A stretch of DNA of 35,947 nt from Comamonadaceae bacterium. Its GTDB lineage: Bacteria > Pseudomonadota > Gammaproteobacteria > Burkholderiales > Burkholderiaceae_C. Under the pieces are notes generated by a model that was not told where the DNA came from, ran no database searches, and saw nothing but the letters and a program-made list of their open reading frames with translations. The stretch lies in NCBI GenBank assembly GCA_027486495.1, contig JAIXOZ010000031.1, positions 1 through 35,947 on the forward strand, given 5' to 3'. This document shows positions 25,695 through 33,458 of this stretch, one piece after another (position 1 is the first letter of the stretch; each line of letters begins with the position of its first letter). The position numbers and the translations under genes were made by a program.

Positions 25695-26468
25695 TCAGGT
25701 GAACTTTCCATGCCGACCCATGCCCTCTGAAAAACGAGAGGATCCGGACAAGGTCTCGCCACTTTGGATCGTCGCCAACCCATGCTTGATCTCATTGGCG
25801 ATGGCGCTGGCTTCGTCCAAGTCCCATTGCTCCATCACGGACATTCGGTCGTTGCGCAGGGCGTTTTGGGGAAAGGCCGTGATCTTTTTCGCCCAGGCCA
25901 AAGCGTTCTCCAGTGCCGTCCCGTCATCGACCACCGCGTTGACGAGCCCGATCGCCAGTGCCTCTTGGGCTTCAACCGGGCGCCCGGTCAGGATCAGCTC
26001 CAAAGCACGACCCTGCCCGATGATGCGCGGAAGGCGGATCGTTCCGAGGTCGACCAGCGGTACCCCAAAGCGGCGGTTGAAGATGCCCAGAAAAGCGGAC
26101 CGACCGACAATGCGCAAATCGCACCAGAGGGCCAATTCCATTCCGCCAGCGACTGCGGGGCCCTCTATGGCAGCAATCACAGGTTTTCTCAGCCTCAGGC
26201 GAGTGGGCCCCATGGGTGCAAATTCTCCCTCTGGGTTGACCGGTTTGCGTTCTCCTGCAGCCAGTGCCTTGAGATCGGCGCCTGCACAGAAAGCGCCGCC
26301 CGCGCCAGTGAGGATGGCGACGTCTGCTTCGTCTTGGGCATCAAAGGATTTGAACGCGGCCAGCAAATCCTTGGCGGTTGGCAGATCCACGGCATTGCGA
26401 TGCTGAGGTCTTTCGATGGTGACCACTGCCACCCGATTCTGAATGGATATGGATACGGTCTCGCTCAT
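25695..26468 (-). CDS. Enoyl-CoA hydratase/isomerase (crotonase) family protein
   Basis: The crotonase fold is clear: VAVVTIERPQHRNAVD at the N-terminus, the first oxyanion-hole segment AGGAFCAGADLKAL near residue 60 and the second, AIEGPAVAGGMELAL, near residue 103. The segment that holds the second catalytic glutamate in classical hydratases reads FGVPLVDLGTIRLP here, with Asp rather than Glu. So hydratase activity is not certain; isomerase or other crotonase chemistry is possible. AAAGGA precedes ATG 26468. At 257 residues the length is usual. It is a single gene with no beta-oxidation partners directly beside it, although hbdA and another crotonase lie within 4 kb. Confidence 0.88.
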   Translation of the reverse strand: MSETVSISIQNRVAVVTIERPQHRNAVDLPTAKDLLAAFKSFDAQDEADVAILTGAGGAFCAGADLKALAAGERKPVNPEGEFAPMGPTRLRLRKPVIAAIEGPAVAGGMELALWCDLRIVGRSAFLGIFNRRFGVPLVDLGTIRLPRIIGQGRALELILTGRPVEAQEALAIGLVNAVVDDGTALENALAWAKKITAFPQNALRNDRMSVMEQWDLDEASAIANEIKHGLATIQSGETLSGSSRFSEGMGRHGKFT

Positions 26469-26772
26469 TTGCGTTTTCCTTTCTCTGTGATGGGTGACAT
26501 AGCAGATGCACCATTGTCACCAATAAGAACAGCTGAATCACAGATTTTCAGAGGACATGGGCTGTGTTGGTGACCTCGCCGCAGACCATGGCCTTGCTGG
26601 CCATCGGTTGGGCAAGACATTGAGCGCTGTTCGGCAATGCCCTGCCAACGGCCAGGGACCTTGATGTGCAGAGTCTCCAAGCTTTGCCAGGCGATCCATG
26701 CGATTAGGGGTCAGCACCAGAGAAGTCAAGCTTGTCAACGTTTGCTCCCGCTGCAAAGCAAAACCTCAAGCT
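26469..26772. other. Gap of about 300 bp with no convincing gene
   Basis: This lies between the glycosyltransferase stop and the crotonase start. On the minus strand two overlapping frames read LVLTPNRMDRLA and SLETLHIKVPGRWQGIAEQR, without start, ribosome-binding site or a family I recognise. The sequence may be a decayed coding remnant or plain leader DNA. Three AAGCTT hexamers occur in the last 100 bp. The crotonase promoter should be here but no clear box stands out. Confidence 0.4.
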
Positions 26773-28017
26773 TCATGAATCAGCTAAGCGCTCAACCCAC
26801 TCGATCTGCCCAGGCAAACACCGCGTCTCCAAATCGTAGTGCGCCACCGCAAACGCCCGCGCCTGCGCCCCCAGCCGTGACCGCTCAGCCGGGTCTTGGC
26901 ACAGCGCAATCACCTGCTGCGCCAGCGCCGCGGGATCAAAGAAGTCCACCAGCTGCCCGGTCTCGCTGTGGCGGATGGCTTCGCGCACCGGGGCGGTGTC
27001 GCTGGCCACGATGGCGCATCCGGCGCTCATGGCTTCGAGCAGGCTCCAGCTGAGCACAAAGGGGTAGGTCAGGTACACATGCACCGTGGACACCTGCAGC
27101 ACGCGCAAGAAGTCGGCATAAGGCACCTTGCCCACAAAGTGCACGCGTGACAGGTCAATGCTGTCTTTGACCTCGTTCAGGAAGATTTCGCGCCAGTTTT
27201 GCGCTTGGCCGTCGGGGCCAGGCGGCGGTGCGGCGCCGTAGCTGACCTCGTTGCCGCCAATCATGACCACGCGGGCTTGGGGGCGCGCTTTCAGGATGGT
27301 GGGCAGCGCCCGCATGAACTGGTGGTAGCCTCGGTAGGGCTCCAGGTTGCGGTTGACGAAGGTGATGACTTCGTCGCTGTGGCCCAGCTCCAGCGAACCT
27401 TGTGGGTTTTGGACGCGGATGCGTGCCGAGGCATCGGGCTTGACCAGGTCGGTGCGAATACCGTCGTGGATGACGGCGATGCGCGACGCAAACGGCTCAG
27501 GAAACAGCGAAGCCTGCCAGTGCGTGGGCGAGAGGCCCGCGTGCGCGCGTGGAAAGTGCAGCTCGTAGTTGGCATTTTTCATTTGCAGGCGACAGGCATT
27601 GTCGGCGTCGGCTTGGCGGAACTCCGGGTCAAAGCCCGCATCGGCGCCCTGAGCCTGGTAGAAAAACTCGCAATAAATGCCCAGTCGTGCCTGGGGCCAA
27701 ACGTGGTGCAAAAACAGGCTTTCGCCCCAGCCTGGGTGGGCGACGATCACGTCGGGCACAAAACCCTGTTCGCGCAGTTTCAGCGCAGCGTGCCAGGCGG
27801 CTTCGCCGCGCAGGGTTTTGACTTCCAGATCAGCCAGCCAGCGGTGCGTGCCTTGGCCCGGGCGGCCCGCGACGGCATAACGCACCAGAGCCACACCGGG
27901 CATGGGCGGGCAGGCGTTGATGTGCAGCGCCACCACACGGTGGCCTTGGCGTGCCAGGGCGGGGGCCAGGTGCTTGAATTGGCCAGGAAAGTTTTGGTGG
28001 ACAAAAAGGATGTTCAT
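26773..28017 (-). CDS. Glycosyltransferase, GT4 family (GT-B fold)
   Basis: The N-terminal half begins MNILFVHQNFPGQFKHLAPAL and includes VAHPGWGESLFL near 90, typical of a GT4-type acceptor domain. The C-terminal half carries the nucleotide-sugar site: ITFVNRNLEPYRGYHQFMRALP near 222, VHFVGKVPYADFLRVLQVSTVHVYLTYPF near 300 and SWSLLEAMSAGCAIVASDTAPVRE near 335, where the acidic residue contacts the sugar donor. No membrane helix is seen, so it acts at the cytosolic face. The sugar, acceptor and pathway are unknown, and no other polysaccharide genes are adjacent. Length of 414 residues is normal. Confidence 0.9.
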   Translation of the reverse strand: MNILFVHQNFPGQFKHLAPALARQGHRVVALHINACPPMPGVALVRYAVAGRPGQGTHRWLADLEVKTLRGEAAWHAALKLREQGFVPDVIVAHPGWGESLFLHHVWPQARLGIYCEFFYQAQGADAGFDPEFRQADADNACRLQMKNANYELHFPRAHAGLSPTHWQASLFPEPFASRIAVIHDGIRTDLVKPDASARIRVQNPQGSLELGHSDEVITFVNRNLEPYRGYHQFMRALPTILKARPQARVVMIGGNEVSYGAAPPPGPDGQAQNWREIFLNEVKDSIDLSRVHFVGKVPYADFLRVLQVSTVHVYLTYPFVLSWSLLEAMSAGCAIVASDTAPVREAIRHSETGQLVDFFDPAALAQQVIALCQDPAERSRLGAQARAFAVAHYDLETRCLPGQIEWVERLADS

Positions 28018-28153
28018 GGGGCTCGAATCCGGGCTGAATCATCGCATGCCGGCGGGCCTGCAGGGGCCGTGTCAGGGGGGCGTGTTTCGGCCCCGTTAAG
28101 ATGGCTGTTGAACCCCTCAATTCCGTTCTTTACCCCGTTTTCAAGGAAAAAAC

Positions 28154-29002
28154 ATGAGCATCCAAACCGTAGGCATCATTGGCGCAGGCACCATGGGCAA
28201 TGGCATTGCACAGGCGTGCGCCGTCTCTGGCATCCACGTCGTGATGGTGGACATTTCTGACGCGGCCGTGGCCAAAGGCTTGGCCACGGTGGCGGGCAGC
28301 CTGGACCGTTTGGTCAAGAAAGAAAAAATCAGCGAAGCCGACAAGGCCGCTGCACTGGCCCGCATCCAGGGCTTCAGCAATTACGACGACCTCAAAAGCG
28401 CCCAGCTGGTCATCGAAGCCGCGACCGAAAACCAGGATCTGAAAGTCAAGATCCTGAAGCAGCTCGATGGCATGCTGGCGCCCCATGTGATCATCGCGTC
28501 CAACACCTCGTCGATCTCGATCACCCAGCTGGCCGCCGCCACGCAGCGTGCGGACCGCTTCATCGGCATGCACTTCTTCAACCCCGTGCCCATGATGGCG
28601 CTGGTGGAAATCATCCGTGGCCTGCAGACCAGCGACGCCACGCACGACGCGGTGCACGACATGGCCCTGGCGCTGGGCAAGACGCCCATCACCGTGAAGA
28701 ACGCCCCCGGCTTTGTGGTCAACCGCATCTTGGTGCCCATGATCAACGAAGCCTTCTTTGTGCTGGGCGAAGGCCTGGCCGAAGCCGAAGCCATTGACGC
28801 GGGCATGAAGCTCGGCTGCAACCAGCCGATTGGCCCGCTGGCGCTGGCCGACATGATTGGCCTGGATGTGTGCCTGGCCGTGATGGAGGTCTACCTCAAG
28901 GAATTCGGCGACAGCAAATACCGCCCCAGCCCACTGCTCAAAGAAATGGTGGCTGCGGGGCGTTTGGGGCGCAAGACGGGGCAGGGCGTTTACAAATACT
29001 GA
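28154..29002 (+). CDS. 3-hydroxybutyryl-CoA (3-hydroxyacyl-CoA) dehydrogenase
   Basis: The enzyme oxidises or forms 3-hydroxyacyl-CoA with NAD(P). The N-terminal Rossmann motif GIIGAGTMGNGIA starts near residue 7. The catalytic histidine lies in IGMHFFNPVPMMALVE near residue 138, with the partner glutamate in that block, and TVKNAPGFVVNRIL near 185 opens the C-terminal helical domain. The ending GRKTGQGVYKY is typical. At 282 residues it is the single-function form (Hbd/PaaH type) rather than a FadB fusion. AAGGA precedes ATG 28154 by 7 nt. The nearby crotonases suggest fatty acid, aromatic or polyhydroxybutyrate-related metabolism, but the operon structure does not link them. Confidence 0.94.
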   Translation: MSIQTVGIIGAGTMGNGIAQACAVSGIHVVMVDISDAAVAKGLATVAGSLDRLVKKEKISEADKAAALARIQGFSNYDDLKSAQLVIEAATENQDLKVKILKQLDGMLAPHVIIASNTSSISITQLAAATQRADRFIGMHFFNPVPMMALVEIIRGLQTSDATHDAVHDMALALGKTPITVKNAPGFVVNRILVPMINEAFFVLGEGLAEAEAIDAGMKLGCNQPIGPLALADMIGLDVCLAVMEVYLKEFGDSKYRPSPLLKEMVAAGRLGRKTGQGVYKY

Positions 29003-29118
29003 GCTTGTTGCGCGCAGAAGGTGAAAGAGCCAAACCGGTTGCTTGGCGTCCATGCGAAAAAGAGCCAACAAACCCGGTGAGGCCCGTGGGTGCTGTTTGC
29101 AATACGGTCTGCGCGCGA

Positions 29119-29727
29119 TCAGTTGCGCTGTAAATCGGCCACGCGCAGAAACAACGCCGATGAAAGAGGTGTTTGTGAAAATTCAGCCTGTTGTGCTTGA
29201 TCTTCTTCCACGGCAGTGGCGTGGCTTGTCGGGGTGAGATTCAAACGGTCGTCGGTCCGAGTATTCTTCAGCAGTCGTAGTTGCGCTGTAGGCGCGGGGA
29301 TGGGACGCGTCGTCACACGGCCTTCCAATATGTCAGACCAATCTGTCCCCAGAAATTGAGCAACCCGTTGAGCCGCTTTGTTCCTCAGGCCAGGGGTGTA
29401 AAAAAGGGTGTCTTTACCCGTCTCAAGTTCGTAGAGCTGCCAAATCGTGATGCAGGCTTTCGAAGCGACCACAAAAGCTTCAACACCTTGCTGAATGCGC
29501 AAACGCCGCAGCACACGACCAAAGCGATCGTTCGTGTCTATATTTTGATCACCAATAAATCTCTCCAGGTTTTTGTTGGCCTGCAGCAAATGACGTTTCA
29601 TGTGCAGGGACTTCACCTGTTTGAGCACCTTGGATCGACCACTCTCAATCGGTATCTCAACCGTCGGTTTGTCCTCTTCGTTCGCTACGGTGGCGAGCTG
29701 GAAATGGGATTTGATGTGGAGCGTCAT
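29119..29727 (-). CDS. Orphan helix-turn-helix (XRE/RodZ-like) protein
   Basis: The central part (about residues 68-138) reads RFGRVLRRLRIQQGVEAFVVASKACITIWQLYELETGKD and then RVAQFLGTDWSDIL, which has the five-helix pattern of an XRE or HTH_25 DNA-binding domain as in RodZ. No membrane helix follows, so it is not RodZ itself. The N-terminus (1-65) is basic and helical, and the C-terminus is low-complexity and polar. I do not recognise an assigned family. Its base composition is visibly less GC-rich than its neighbours and the upstream 150 bp are very AT-rich, which suggests either acquired DNA or a strongly regulated promoter. No clear Shine-Dalgarno precedes ATG 29727. It is convergent with the dehydrogenase and divergent from the crotonase at 30026. 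Confidence 0.6.
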   Translation of the reverse strand: MTLHIKSHFQLATVANEEDKPTVEIPIESGRSKVLKQVKSLHMKRHLLQANKNLERFIGDQNIDTNDRFGRVLRRLRIQQGVEAFVVASKACITIWQLYELETGKDTLFYTPGLRNKAAQRVAQFLGTDWSDILEGRVTTRPIPAPTAQLRLLKNTRTDDRLNLTPTSHATAVEEDQAQQAEFSQTPLSSALFLRVADLQRN

Positions 29728-29734
29728 GGTGTTA

Positions 29735-29880
29735 GAAGTTGAAATTTGCGAAAAATTTTTACAAAAGACAAATTTGATGATTTAAATTTTATTGTTATTT
29801 TTTTATTTGTAAACTGCCCAAATGGATAAAAAGTATAAATATTGTAATTACAAGGCTACCGTGATTGCGATCAATTTTGA
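29735..29880. promoter_or_regulatory. AT-rich, palindrome-rich segment upstream of the orphan HTH gene
   Basis: Four AAATTT hexamers (29742, 29753, 29770, 29784) lie within 50 bp of the HTH start. Further out, TTGTAATTACAA (29842-29853) is a perfect 12-bp palindrome. The whole stretch is far more AT-rich than anything else in the window apart from 35700-35735. It probably holds the HTH promoter and may hold its autoregulatory operators. This is inference from pattern only. Confidence 0.45.
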
Positions 29881-30025
29881 CAACGGGTGTCATTCGCGAA
29901 AATCCAAGAACGGGGGTGCTCTGGTGCTGGCTTGCCTCTAATTCCAGTCAGGTGAGACGGCGAGGTTTGCCAGACTGTCACCCTTGTGAACGGCAGGCGA
30001 GGACTCCAGCTCTAGCATTCCAATC

Positions 30026-30832
30026 ATGAACACCACCCCCCACCCCGAAGGTCAGATCGACTGCAGCGTTCACGGTGCAGTCCTGCAAATTAGCATCAAC
30101 CGAACTGCCAAGCGCAATGGTTTTACGCCCAAGATGTTCCGCGAGCTGGGCGAGGCTTACACCCGGCTCGACGACGACCCCGCCCTGCGCGTGGGTGTGC
30201 TGTGTGCAGCGGGCGCGCACTTCACGGCCGGGCTCGATTTGCCCACCATGGCGCCGCTGATGCAACGCGGTGAAAAGGCCGTGCCGCTGGGCTTGGTGGA
30301 CCCGCTGAACCTGGGCATGGAAGGCTACCGTCGTCGTGTCAAACCCATGGTGGCGGCAGTGCAGGGCATCACCTACACACTGGGCATCGAGCTGATGCTG
30401 GCGGCCGACATCGTGGTCGCAGCCGACGACTGCCGCTTCTCGCAGCTGGAGGTGCAGCGCGGCATCATGGCCACGGGCGGGGCCACGCTGCGCATGGCCG
30501 AGCGGGCAGGCATGGGCAATGCACTCTTGCATTTGCTCACGGCCGATGTGTTTGACAGCGCCGAAGCGCTGCGCCTGAACTTTGTGCAAAAGGTGATGCC
30601 TGCGGCGGGGCTGCTGGCCGAGGCCATGCGCATCGCCGAGTTGATCGCAGCGCAAGCACCGCTGGCGGTGGTGGCCACACGGCAAAACGTGCTCAAAGCT
30701 CTGGAGCAAGGACCTTTGGTGGCCATGCACGATTTTCTACCCGTGCAGCAGCGCTTGTCGCGCAGCGATGATGCGGCAGAGGGCGTGCGCTCTTTTGTCG
30801 AAAAACGCGCCGCCCGCTTCACCGGGCAATGA
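30026..30832 (+). CDS. Crotonase/enoyl-CoA hydratase family protein
   Basis: The fold is recognisable from ISINRTAKRNGFTPKMF at the N-terminus. The first oxyanion segment GAHFTAGLDLPTMA lies near residue 66 and the second, AVQGITYTLGIELMLAADIVVAADDCRFSQLE, near residue 113. QLEVQRGIMATGGATLRM supplies the segment where hydratases carry a catalytic glutamate, and a Glu is present. The C-terminus (SFVEKRAARFTGQ) is usual for the family. At 268 residues the length fits. It differs strongly from the crotonase at 25695 and is not a recent duplicate. Substrate unknown; it stands alone downstream of the AT-rich region. Confidence 0.88.
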   Translation: MNTTPHPEGQIDCSVHGAVLQISINRTAKRNGFTPKMFRELGEAYTRLDDDPALRVGVLCAAGAHFTAGLDLPTMAPLMQRGEKAVPLGLVDPLNLGMEGYRRRVKPMVAAVQGITYTLGIELMLAADIVVAADDCRFSQLEVQRGIMATGGATLRMAERAGMGNALLHLLTADVFDSAEALRLNFVQKVMPAAGLLAEAMRIAELIAAQAPLAVVATRQNVLKALEQGPLVAMHDFLPVQQRLSRSDDAAEGVRSFVEKRAARFTGQ

Positions 30833-30856
30833 CGTGATGCGCCTGACGGCTGCGCG

Positions 30857-31299
30857 TCAGGGTTTGGTTTCAGGCGGTTCACCCCGCGCCTGAAGTTCGC
30901 GCCGCAGATCGGCCACGTCCTGGCGCAGGTGCCTGATCTCGCGCATCAGGTCTTTTTCAATCTGGCGCTCTTCGTCTTCGACTTCTTTCTCGACAAAGAT
31001 GGCCGACAGCGAAGCGGTCACCAGCGACAGGACTGCAAGCCCCAGCAGCACCACAACCACTGAAAAAGCGCGTGAGGTGCGGGTGGACGGCACCACATCG
31101 CCAAAGCCCACGGTCGCAGCAGTGGTGAAAGCCAGCCACAGGCCGTCTGACAAGGTTTCGATGCCCGGGTCAATCAGCCAAAAACCCCACCGCCAAGCCC
31201 CAGGATGGCCAGGGCCAACAAGAGCGAATAGACAAGACCCTGTCGGATCAGGCGGTTAAGGCGTTTGGGAGCTTGTCGCATCCTGTGATTTTCCACCAT
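30857..31299 (-). pseudogene. Two-TM potassium channel (Ion_trans_2) interrupted by a one-base frameshift
   Basis: Two minus-strand frames join into one channel. The first part runs from ATG 31299 or 31281 through RQGLVYSLLLALAILGLGGGVF and stops at 31174. The second part, in the next frame, continues WLIDPGIETLSDGLWLAF, the selectivity filter TVGFGD, a second helix (AFSVVVVLLGLAVLSLVTAS) and a coiled-coil-like acidic/basic tail (EDEERQIEKDLMREIRHL). Adding one T to the GGGGTTTTT tract at 31180-31188 restores GGVFWLIDPG without other change. So a single deletion, or a sequencing error in a homopolymer, explains the break. Either half alone lacks a working pore. The gene is divergent from srkA, 58 nt away. 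Confidence 0.8.
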
Positions 31300-31357
31300 A
31301 GCGTCTGTGTGCTCCACCCCGCGCTGACGCCAATCTGCGCTGCGCCACAATCGGTAC

Positions 31358-32380
31358 ATGATCGACACCCACGACACGCGCCACCCTTATGCCGAACTCA
31401 CACCTGACCGGGTGATGGACGCCTTGCAGGACTTGGGCCTGTGGCCCGATGGCCGTTTGCTGGCGCTCAGTTCTTACGAAAACCGTGTCTACCGTGCGCA
31501 CCTGGACGAGTCGGTCCAGGACAGCTCGGCGGTGGTGCTCAAGTTTTACCGGCCTGGCCGCTGGAGCCGAGAACAGATTCAGGAAGAACACGACTTTGCC
31601 GCCGAATTGCTGGCGGCCGAAGTGCCGGTGGTGCCACCCATGGTGCTCAATGGCCAGACTTTGCACCAAAGCGCTGGGTTTGATTTTTCGGTCAGCCCCT
31701 TGCGTGGCGGCCGCACGCCCGAGCTCGATGACTTGGAGGTGCTCGAATGGATTGGCCGTTTTCTGGCCCGCATCCACACGGTGGGCGCAGCCAAGCCGTT
31801 TGTGCACCGCCCCACACTCGATGTGCAGACCTTTGCGCTCGAGCCTGCCGAGTGGTTGCAAACACACCAGATGATTCCGCTGGAAGTGGAGCGCGAATGG
31901 CGCGAGGCTTTTGCCGCGGCGCTGGCCTTGGTGAAAGAAAAAATGGCGCAGGGCGCAGCTGACCGCCGCCTGATTCGCCTGCATGGCGACTGCCACCCCG
32001 GCAATATTTTGTGGACACCTGCTGAACTGCCGGGTGGTGGCCCGCACTTTGTGGATTTGGACGATGCCCGCATGGGCCCAGCGGTGCAAGACCTGTGGAT
32101 GTTGCTGTCGGGCGACCGGGCCCAGCGAACGCAGCAACTGTCGGCTTTGCTCGACGGTTACGAGCAGGTGCGCGACTTTGACCGCTCAGAACTGCACCTG
32201 ATCGAGCCCCTGCGCACCCTGCGTTTGATCCATTACAGCGCCTGGCTGGCCCGGCGTTGGGAAGACCCGATCTTCCCGGTCAACTTCCCGTGGTTTGGCA
32301 CGCCGGACTATTGGCGCGGCCAAGTGCTGATGCTGCAAGAGCAGATCGAGCAAATGCAGGAAGCGCCCTTGGTGGTGTGA
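31358..32380 (+). CDS. srkA: Stress response serine/threonine kinase SrkA (YihE/RdoA)
   Basis: SrkA-type kinases counter stress-induced death and toxin action in enteric bacteria. The APH-like kinase core is present: LSSYENRVYRAHL forms the nucleotide loop near residue 38, VVLKFYRPGRWSREQIQEEH carries the ATP lysine and acidic partner near 60-80, LHGDCHPGNILW is the catalytic loop near 208, and VDLDDARMGPAVQDLWML is the metal-binding DFG-like segment near 230. The ending around YWRGQVLMLQEQIEQM is typical. The length of 340 residues fits. It is convergent with glk, 4 nt apart. Confidence 0.92.
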   Translation: MIDTHDTRHPYAELTPDRVMDALQDLGLWPDGRLLALSSYENRVYRAHLDESVQDSSAVVLKFYRPGRWSREQIQEEHDFAAELLAAEVPVVPPMVLNGQTLHQSAGFDFSVSPLRGGRTPELDDLEVLEWIGRFLARIHTVGAAKPFVHRPTLDVQTFALEPAEWLQTHQMIPLEVEREWREAFAAALALVKEKMAQGAADRRLIRLHGDCHPGNILWTPAELPGGGPHFVDLDDARMGPAVQDLWMLLSGDRAQRTQQLSALLDGYEQVRDFDRSELHLIEPLRTLRLIHYSAWLARRWEDPIFPVNFPWFGTPDYWRGQVLMLQEQIEQMQEAPLVV

Positions 32381-32384
32381 TCGC

Positions 32385-33386
32385 TCAAGCTGAGCGTCGG
32401 CCAGGGTGGATGCCCAAGCCCATCGCGCAGCCAATCAGTGCGGGTTGCTCGGCGCGGATCACGTAGGTCGGGATGCGCTTCATGTAGTTCTCAAAGCGGC
32501 CCTTGGCTTCAAACGCGGCGCGAAAACCCGACTGTGCAAAGTAGTCGCCCAAGCGGCCAATCACGCCGCCGCCGATGTAAATGCCGCCGCGTGCACCCAG
32601 GGTCACGGCCAGGTTGGCCGCCGCATTGCCCAGCAAGCGGCACATGCGGTCCAGCGCTTCTTCGCAGGCCACATCACTGGCCGCCAAACCGCGCTCGGAC
32701 ACTTGCGCGGCCGTCAAGGGTTCTGCGTCTGTGCCGTTGAGTTCGCAGATGGCGCGGTACAAATTCTCCAGACCCATGCCCGAGATGGCACGCTCGGCCG
32801 ACACATGCGGGTAGCTGCGCCACAGGATGCGCAAGATGTCCGCTTCGCGCTCGCAAGTGGGGGCCAGGCTGACGTGGCCCCCTTCGCCCGCAATCGGCAC
32901 CCAGTCGCCTCGGCGTGAGCGCACCAAGGACGACACGCCAAGACCCGTGCCGGGGCCGATCAGGCCTTTGGGGGCATGGGGCACAGGCTCGCCCGAGCCG
33001 ATTTGTTCGAGGTCGCTGTCGCTCAAAGCCGGTGCGGCCATGGCCATGGCTTCCCAGTCGTTGAGCATCAGCAGGCTGTTCAGGCCCAGTTGCTGGCGCG
33101 TGGCTTCGATGGAGAACTGCCAATGGTTGTTGGTCATCTTCAGCACATCGCCGTCGATGGGGTTGGCGATCGCGATGCAGGCCTCGCGCACGGCCGGTTG
33201 TCCGGCCTGGCTCAAATAGGCGTGGGCTGCGGCAGCCAGGTCCGGGTATTGACCGGTGGGCAGGGTGATTTCTTGCGTGATGGGCGTGCCATCGCCATGC
33301 ACCAGGGCAAAACGGGAGTTGGTGCCGCCGATGTCGCCCAAAAGGCGTGGCGCGTTGGCTGCGGTGGTGGGGTTCATGTGGGCCAT
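32385..33386 (-). CDS. glk: Glucokinase
   Basis: Glk phosphorylates glucose to glucose-6-phosphate with ATP in the cytosol. The phosphate-1 loop LLGDIGGTNSRFALV lies near residue 15, LLMLNDWEAMAMA near 105 holds the catalytic aspartate (ND), and GLIGPGTGLGVSSL near 138 is the second phosphate loop. The ending IRAEQPALIGCAMGL follows the bacterial glucokinase family. ATG 33386 and ATG 33377 are both possible starts. It sits just upstream of a two-component system and of a sugar-binding protein gene. That is consistent with the glucose ABC-uptake route of betaproteobacteria, in which free glucose must be phosphorylated inside the cell. Confidence 0.94.
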   Translation of the reverse strand: MAHMNPTTAANAPRLLGDIGGTNSRFALVHGDGTPITQEITLPTGQYPDLAAAAHAYLSQAGQPAVREACIAIANPIDGDVLKMTNNHWQFSIEATRQQLGLNSLLMLNDWEAMAMAAPALSDSDLEQIGSGEPVPHAPKGLIGPGTGLGVSSLVRSRRGDWVPIAGEGGHVSLAPTCEREADILRILWRSYPHVSAERAISGMGLENLYRAICELNGTDAEPLTAAQVSERGLAASDVACEEALDRMCRLLGNAAANLAVTLGARGGIYIGGGVIGRLGDYFAQSGFRAAFEAKGRFENYMKRIPTYVIRAEQPALIGCAMGLGIHPGRRSA

Positions 33387-33458
33387 GGGGGTGTGGGCGG
33401 TTAGGGTATCAGGGCATGGGTTTGAGGTGCGTCAGCAAGTTACCCATGCGTTTCAAGT

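Noticed and set aside
29121..29290. Direct repeat AGTTGCGCTGTA at 29121 and 29279
   Set aside because: Only 12 bp long and inside the coding sequence of the HTH gene; no further copies or target-site features seen.
31174..31190. Programmed -1 frameshifting in the K+ channel gene
   Set aside because: The tract does not form a classical X XXY YYZ heptamer in the correct frame, and no downstream stimulatory structure was seen; a simple deletion or read error is more likely.
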